A stretch of 64,000 nt of DNA from Mermis nigrescens (Eukaryota; Nematoda; Enoplea; Mermithida; Mermithidae): contig JAVLUZ010000340.1 in the NCBI GenBank assembly GCA_036768485.1, forward strand, positions 2,739,470 to 2,803,469. Direction: 5' to 3'. This document shows positions 58,491 through 64,000 of this stretch, one piece after another; the first letter of the stretch is position 1; every line of letters begins with the position of its first letter. The notes under the pieces are model-generated. The model searched no databases. It was not told the DNA's origin and was given only the letters and a program-made list of their open reading frames with translations. Position numbers and translations under genes: made by a program.

Positions 58491-59403
58491 ACTTTTCCGA
58501 AAACAGTCAAAAATAGGTCCTAAAATTTGCCCTTAACGCGCGAAATAGCGTTTTTTCGGTGTTTTACATTGTATACTTTCACATAAAATATTTTTTGACG
58601 CAATATTTTTCCTTAAAATTTTAAAATTTCCGACAATTTTGTGCGAAAAAATCATTAAATTCCTTTGACTTTAACAAAGATCTGGCGCGAAGCGCCGGAA
58701 AATTTGTGAAATTAAGGTGGACAGACGTCTAGACGCATGATTTACTGCTTGATTTCCTGTATTTATAGCATTTGATGCGAAACATCGAAATTTTCAATTG
58801 AAAATATAAGGAAACTATTCAAAAATAGCTGTTTCTGCTGTTAAAATTGTTTTGAAACCTACATGAGCAGAAAATGGCTTCCAGGTCGCCAAGAAAGTAA
58901 ATAAATGTCATTAATAGGTATCATCCGGCGCGTAGCGCCGAAAAATTTGAGAAATTATGGTCACTGACGGCCAAAAATCATTGCAAATCGCATATCCATT
59001 CTTTTTCTCGCCAAATAATTTTGGCCAATGGGGAGCCGCCCCCGCCCCTGGTCATCCAACTCTGGTGTGATAGGTAATATGACGGAAACTGCACTGTACT
59101 TTCCGATCCATGTAGCGAGCATGAGAATTATAACTTAATCATCATATGAATATCAATTAGCACTATGTTGTATGTAACTTGGTGTAACTGGGTACGCGCC
59201 TAAAACCATAAGAAAAGCCAATAGGTAAAAAACAGGCTGTGTACTGCAGATGCAATCTAAATAGTTAATATTCAACGGATACATTAAACTTATTCAAATT
59301 TGATTTTAACCCTCGGCGCCTCGGCACTTTTCAGCTTCGCCCTCGGCGCCGAGGCTCCAAAAAACGCCGTCTTGCCGAGGCCGAGGCCTCGGTCCGATCA
59401 CTG

Positions 59404-59790
59404 ATGCACAGCATGGGAAGTCTAGGGAGTGAAATTTTAAAGTGCCTTTTTGGGCCTAGAAATATTAGGTACGCGTCAAACACATCGTTTTTGGGCGTTT
59501 CTGACGATGCTCTATCTTTCTAGATCTTAAAGACACTAAAATTTTTTTTAATTCAAAAAGTCTAATAAATTAAACAACATGTAGTTATGCCGCGAAACGC
59601 CAAAAATTTGATACTTCCGAGCAGATAGATAGCTAAAAACACTTTAAAAAATTAAGTTTTCTGTGAGTTTTCAGAAAATTTTTGGAAACTTTTGAAAAAT
59701 CGCTTATTCTGAGGGGGGGGGGGTGAAAAAATTTACGGGGTAAAAATTTTTCTGCAGGGGGGCGGAACCCGCCAAGCCCCCATGACCATG
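59404..59790. repeat. CATGCACAGC-family repeat, right part split by the hAT element
   Basis: It continues the copy whose first bases (TACATGCACAG) lie just left of 56593. Landmarks are CGTTTCTGACGATGCTCTAT, a degraded hairpin gccgcgaaacgcc and AGATAGATAGCTAAAAACAC. It ends near 59790 in CCCATGACCATG. Confidence 0.75.
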
Positions 59791-59829
59791 TCTGATCTTA
59801 ATATTCACATCATTTTCGTTATTCCTAAC

Positions 59830-59989
59830 CCTCATAACGATCGCGTCTTCATCGTAATCGCCATAATCAGACTGCAATGCATAAGCGACTGCTTCGAAGC
59901 AGCGTTCCTCTCGTATCCAGGACGGTTCCCATTGCATGCAAACGTTTTCTCGCAGCTGCAAATAGTAGTGAAGCAAGGAGGCAGGACAC
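59830..59989 (-). CDS. ex: Expanded (ex) homologue, FERM F2 exon
   Basis: This encodes 53 residues of FERM lobe F2: CPASLLHYYLQLRENVCMQW, EPSWIREERCFEAVAYALQS and DYGDYDEDAIVMR. HYYLQLRxNV and ALQxDxGD are hallmarks of Expanded/FRMD6. The acceptor is TAACTTTCAG|G and the donor is ATGAGG|GTTAGG (phase 0). The exon starts with one base of a codon, so an earlier exon ending in phase 2 must exist. The F1 lobe and start codon were not found up to base 64000. Confidence 0.87.
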
Positions 59990-60090
59990 CTGAAAGTTAA
60001 GCCTTTTAAGATACCTGAAAGTTAAGCTTTTTAGGACACTCGAAAGTTAAGCCTTTTAGGACACCACATGATGAGAGTTAAGCTTTTTAA
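59984..60090. repeat. 25-bp tandem repeat spanning the acceptor of an ex exon
   Basis: Four units of about 25 bp read on the plus strand as (G)ACACCTGAAAGTTAAGCC plus TTTTAG-type ends, starting near 59984, 60010, 60035 and 60060. On the minus strand each carries CTTAA(A)...CTTAACTTTC. The first two units carry an intact CTTTCAG|GT, so acceptor-like sequences are repeated in tandem. The third reads CTTTCGAG. Confidence 0.85.
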
Positions 60091-63000
60091 CGTGTGATGG
60101 ATTGCTTTGTAACTATGAAAATGATCTAAGTGAACAACCTTCGCGAAAAAACAAATTCATATCAGTCTGAATAAGAAAAGTTTGAATCGCGAGTAAGCGA
60201 AGAAAGCGTTATAAATCGGAACAACTAATAAGTCGTTCTGCTATTCTAATCTGAGCTTATTATTCTAGCCCGTATTCAGAAGGTGGGGAAATCCCAATCC
60301 AAGCTGAAACAAAGAACTTTTTCATCTTTTGCAAGGGTCCCCCAAAAACAAAAATCTAAAAATTTTCGATAAGCACTATAATGATCGCCAAAACGACTCT
60401 TTCAGATAATTTTTGAGCTAGCAAACCGGACTCGAAGAATAATTGTTTCAAATCGCAGCTCCCATTGCTTTTTTCACTGAATCACGAAGACAGAAAAGAA
60501 CTCATTACTAACTCGCATTTGTATTTCGCATCTGAATCTTATAACAACACTAAAAGAGTTCTGTAGATACCTATTCGACATTAAGGAAGGGAATATTCAA
60601 TGTGCTATTTTATTTTTAGTCCCCTTCTCTTCATCTTAACACTGGCTACATCTATAGTGTGCTCAAAGTTTCATGGTAACTTCATGAAATCTTAAGATAT
60701 ACTCCAAATATTTTCAGGCATAACAGGCCAACGATATACTATAGGTATTTAATCGATAAAAATTTTTTAATCAAAAAGTCACGCAAATTTAAGAAAATAT
60801 GCGAGCTTAAGAAAAAACGCTTACAGGTTTAATAAAATGTCCAATTTCGCTACGTTAGGACGTTTAGTATTTCAATGAAGATCAATAAAATCTGAAAATA
60901 TATAGACAAATACTAAGCAATATTTGCCAGCAAAACATTATGGCAACAATTTTACGTTTTATTATGTAAAAACTCTATGTTTTGGTGACCTTTTCAATTA
61001 ACATTCAGGCAACATGTCCGATCTGTCATGTGATTACGTTTCGGTATTCAAACGCAGTTTTCTCATAGGTGCGTACTATTAATTGCATTCAGACAGGCTT
61101 TCCTTTTGACCTTGCTATTGTGCTCTATGAATAGTAACTAAATTCCAACTGATGACCTAAGTGAGTACGACATGAGAGCATGTACATACTAACTTCAGCG
61201 ACTAACTGCACCACATTCGCTCTATGCATTCGCTGCCATTACAAAATTATTGTATGTCACGAATGCGTGCACCAAATATATTTTGAAAAATCAGGAAATA
61301 TAAGGTATTTATGGAAGAAATACTATACGATTGCATATGAATGAAGAGAAATATAGCACTCATGCTGAACGCGCTTCTTACAAGACTGAATCGAATACAT
61401 ACATTTGATGGCTCTAAATTTTTGTGCGAGGTCGCCGACCATTTTCAGGGGAATCGAGAGGGGGTTAAAAATTTTTTGACTTTGAGGGGGATGGGGGACG
61501 GCCATCTTTGGCGGGATCCCCACCCCCTGTTACGCGTATGATAAAAACCATAATTTAATAGACGCAACGCAACAAACAACGATGCTTAACGATACAAGAC
61601 CAAAGATGATGCCGCAAAATATTTTTGGAAATACGTTTTCCCCAAAATCTGGAGCCAAAAATGTACTTGTGGTCAAAATTCCATTGTCTGTTTCAAGAAA
61701 CCCTGTGAATAAAAATCAATTTTTAGTATGTATTTGGCTACAAAAGTATTTAGCACGATAAAACTTTGTGCTCCACTTTCTTTACTATGTATGTCGTTTT
61801 CGTAGTCGATTTGAATTGATTTAAGAATTGTCCACTATGCAGTATGCATAAGGCTTCGTGAAACAAACTACTCAACTGAAGGTTAAAGCAAAATCGTCAC
61901 TTTTTTGAAAAGCAAATAAATGTTTAGCTTATAGTCGACAATAATTTCAAAGATCATACCTTAAATGCATTCACAAGTTGTTGCGTACAAAAAACGTGAT
62001 AAACGCGCCAAATCAGACACGCACAACATGAGAATTCTGGGGAGATGAAACCAAAAATCTTTTCTAAAATGCCTTTTTTGGGCTCAAAAGCGGTGGATAT
62101 ATGCATCAAAAACATCATTCTATGGCGTTTCTGACGATTCTCTATCTTTATAGAACTCATAAAATTTTAAATAAATTTCGAAAAAATATCTAATAAATTA
62201 TGGCGTGAAGCGCCAAAAATTTGGCACTTTTAAGCAAACACAGCTAAAAGCGTCTAAAACAGCACCTTTATTACGAATTTTCCGGAAAATCGCGAGTTCC
62301 GGAAAAAAGGGGTGAAAAAACGTATGGGAGCGGGCAATGTTTGGAAGTGGGGAATGAAAACCTTTCTGGTGGTTGAAATCCCCAGAAACCCCTTAAATTA
62401 TGTATGACCATAGATTAAGATGGTGAGGGGTGAGAGGGGGTATAACTCCCCATGAGCTTCAAAAATCTGATAGCTATATAGCCATTCTGGCGGAAAAATC
62501 ATTGCTATATAGCCTTTTTTGGGCTCAGAAAACTAGGAACATACCGTGTGAGTTCAGAAATGCTATACAGTCGTTTTTTCTCTCTCGAAATAATTCATAG
62601 CTGTTTTTCCGGCTTCAAAAAGGACTAAAAATCTATTATTAGTCCATAAAGGCTTTATAGCTATGTTTGTGACTTCGAAAAGGCTATATATTTGTCACAA
62701 ATGCTCGAAAACGATGGTTTCAAAGCGACACAATATTTGTTTTCTGTGCAAAATCGTTTTTTACAAATCACTTAGCTATCTCGAAGTTTTTGATTTTCAA
62801 TCCTCCCTGAAAGTTTGATCTTGCGCACCTATGTGTATGACGGTAATGCGATTTGCTATTTTGAATGTAGTTCAAATTAAAAGAGCAAAAGCAAACGAGA
62901 TGATTATAGATTTCCCCAATCAAGCTGAAAGATCCGCTTTCATTTCATATGTAGAAGGGCGACGGATAAAGAGCCCATGCATCTTAAAAGCAGAATTGTC

Positions 63001-64000
63001 GAGTAAAATAATCATTATGTATCATTTGCAATAATTTCAATTGAACGCTACATGACAATAATCAAAAATAGGAAGGCAACCAAGTGACAGAGAACCAAGC
63101 AAACCGTAAATTACGAGTAGGTACGTAAATATTTAAATTTGTAAGAATCCACATCACATTATTGAAACGATTTTATGAATATTTCAAATAAACAAATTAA
63201 TAAACTAACAGTAAATAGTTATTTATTTATCATTGGGATAAACAACGAAAACAAATAAAAATGAACAAATCAGTGGCTTGGTTAAGCTTAGAAGATAAGA
63301 GTGATGAACAGGAAGGAAAATAAAACATATACGATACTGCAGATTAATGCTGTTTGAAGCCATTTTACGCCCCCTTATCTCTTTAATACGTCTTTCAACC
63401 CAAAATATGTATGAATTTATATTCTGGAATGCATTTTTCTATACTGGAGTCACTTTTATTCAAATAGTACTTTAAAATAAACCATGTACTGTTAGTTCAC
63501 AAAAAAGTGCTTTTAATATTTAAAAAATGGCAAAGTTTAATAAAAAACCTAAATAGTGAATTAAGGACAGTAATTCAATATGTTCCTATCAATACCTAGC
63601 CCTTTTCAAAGTCGCTTAAGAAAATTTGATTTGTAAAGACGCGAACAGACTGTAGTACCCTCCGTCATTCCTACGCAATGCAATCACCTACTAAACAAAG
63701 TGATCGAAGAACAACATCAACGTTTTATGCTAAACCTATGAAATTAAGCTTAGCAAAAGTCTGAATTTTTGCCGGAAAAGAAGAATGTCAGGAACGGTTT
63801 CACAGGATTTCAGTTTCGATCAGGTAAAATTATTTTGTTGCTAGTAGACATTAAGCACACCATCAACAGAATACAAGTCAGCACATTTGAAATATATGAA
63901 AAATGTTGCTAGCGCAGATAAATAATTATAGCATTAAGTTTGATTTTACTGCAATTAATTCGAGTATTTTTAAGAAGGCATTATAGTTTCGCGATTTTCC
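60091..64000. other. Probable ex 5' intron, repeats only
   Basis: No exon was recognised. A GC-rich repeat lies at about 61430-61540 and a CATGCACAGC-family copy at about 61985-62400 (CGTTTCTGACGATTCTCTAT; hairpin ggcgtgaagcgcc near 62203). Bases 62455-62700 repeat CTATATAGCC-type blocks. An open frame at 62831-63034 on the plus strand has no recognisable homology. Confidence 0.5.

Larger units (their letters stand above)
56593..59403. mobile_element. hAT element related to the inner element at 34193, 2811 bp with insertions
   Basis: The right end is CCTCGGTCCGATCACTG. The left end is a damaged CAGTGAAAAACTG followed by CCTTGCCTCGGCCGAGGGTAATGCCGAGGG. It is flanked by a perfect 8-bp duplication atgcacag (56585-56592 and 59404-59411). 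Its 56640-56995 part matches 34240-34620 and its 59090-59403 part matches 35850-36171. Nested inside are a MITE (57250-58000), a CATTGGCATC-family repeat (58196-58490) and a shared middle repeat (58490-59060). It sits in the ex intron, inside a CATGCACAGC-family repeat. Confidence 0.9.

Noticed and set aside
2022..62220. Recurring GGCGC/GCGCC hairpins as a CRISPR array or tRNA-like genes
   Set aside because: Spacing is irregular, copies occur inside different transposon families, and none has a cloverleaf or regular spacer structure. The DNA is eukaryotic.
62831..63034. Plus-strand frame containing NEMIIDFPNQAERSAFISYV
   Set aside because: It looks somewhat protein-like but has no recognised domain, start context or neighbouring exon. 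Length is within chance for this window.

Overview
This is a window of animal nuclear DNA. It is AT-rich, has small exons split by GT-AG introns, and is full of transposable-element remnants. The two genes I can rebuild are both on the minus strand. Both resemble arthropod proteins most closely, so I infer an arthropod, or a close relative, with a repeat-rich genome. I cannot name the species. No bacterial, CRISPR, rRNA or tRNA feature was seen.

Gene 1 (minus, 21610 down past the left edge) is a novel-type protein kinase C of the epsilon/Pkc98E class. Eight coding exons were joined by hand at GT-AG sites, and the reading phase agrees at every junction. They encode the first 325 residues: a C2 domain, the pseudosubstrate, a C1A zinc finger and a C1B zinc finger. 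The V3 hinge and kinase domain lie beyond base 1.

Gene 2 (minus, about 59989 to 32888, 5' end beyond the right edge) is an Expanded (ex/FRMD6) homologue, a FERM protein of the Hippo pathway. Ten coding exons cover FERM F2 and F3, a conserved TSGIVS degron, a long Ser/Asp/Asn-rich tail and a C-terminal PPxY motif. The FERM F1 exon was not found and is probably off the right edge.

Most of the rest is mobile DNA in introns and in the gap between the genes (21.6-32.9 kb). Many elements are hAT-like: ends starting CAG or CACTG, and 8-bp target duplications that can be read directly. One intron of the ex gene (33401-38576) holds a three-layer nest: an outer hAT element containing a second hAT element and a smaller MITE. 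A related hAT copy lies at 56593-59403. There are also LINE 3' ends (one on the minus strand at 20.5 kb, two on the plus strand at 23.6 and 27.6 kb), a 2.5-kb foldback (3.2-5.7 kb), and GC-rich repeat families whose ends are less clear. A short hairpin, CGGCGC-GAA-GCGCCG, recurs about 40 times across several otherwise different repeat families. This is the most unusual pattern in the window.

Layout: 1-21.6 kb, PKC gene with TE-filled introns; 21.6-32.9 kb, intergenic, LINEs and hAT elements; 32.9-60 kb, ex gene; 60-64 kb, probably the ex 5' intron, with repeats. The two genes share a strand but no other link is visible: one is a diacylglycerol-responsive kinase and the other a cortical growth-control scaffold.
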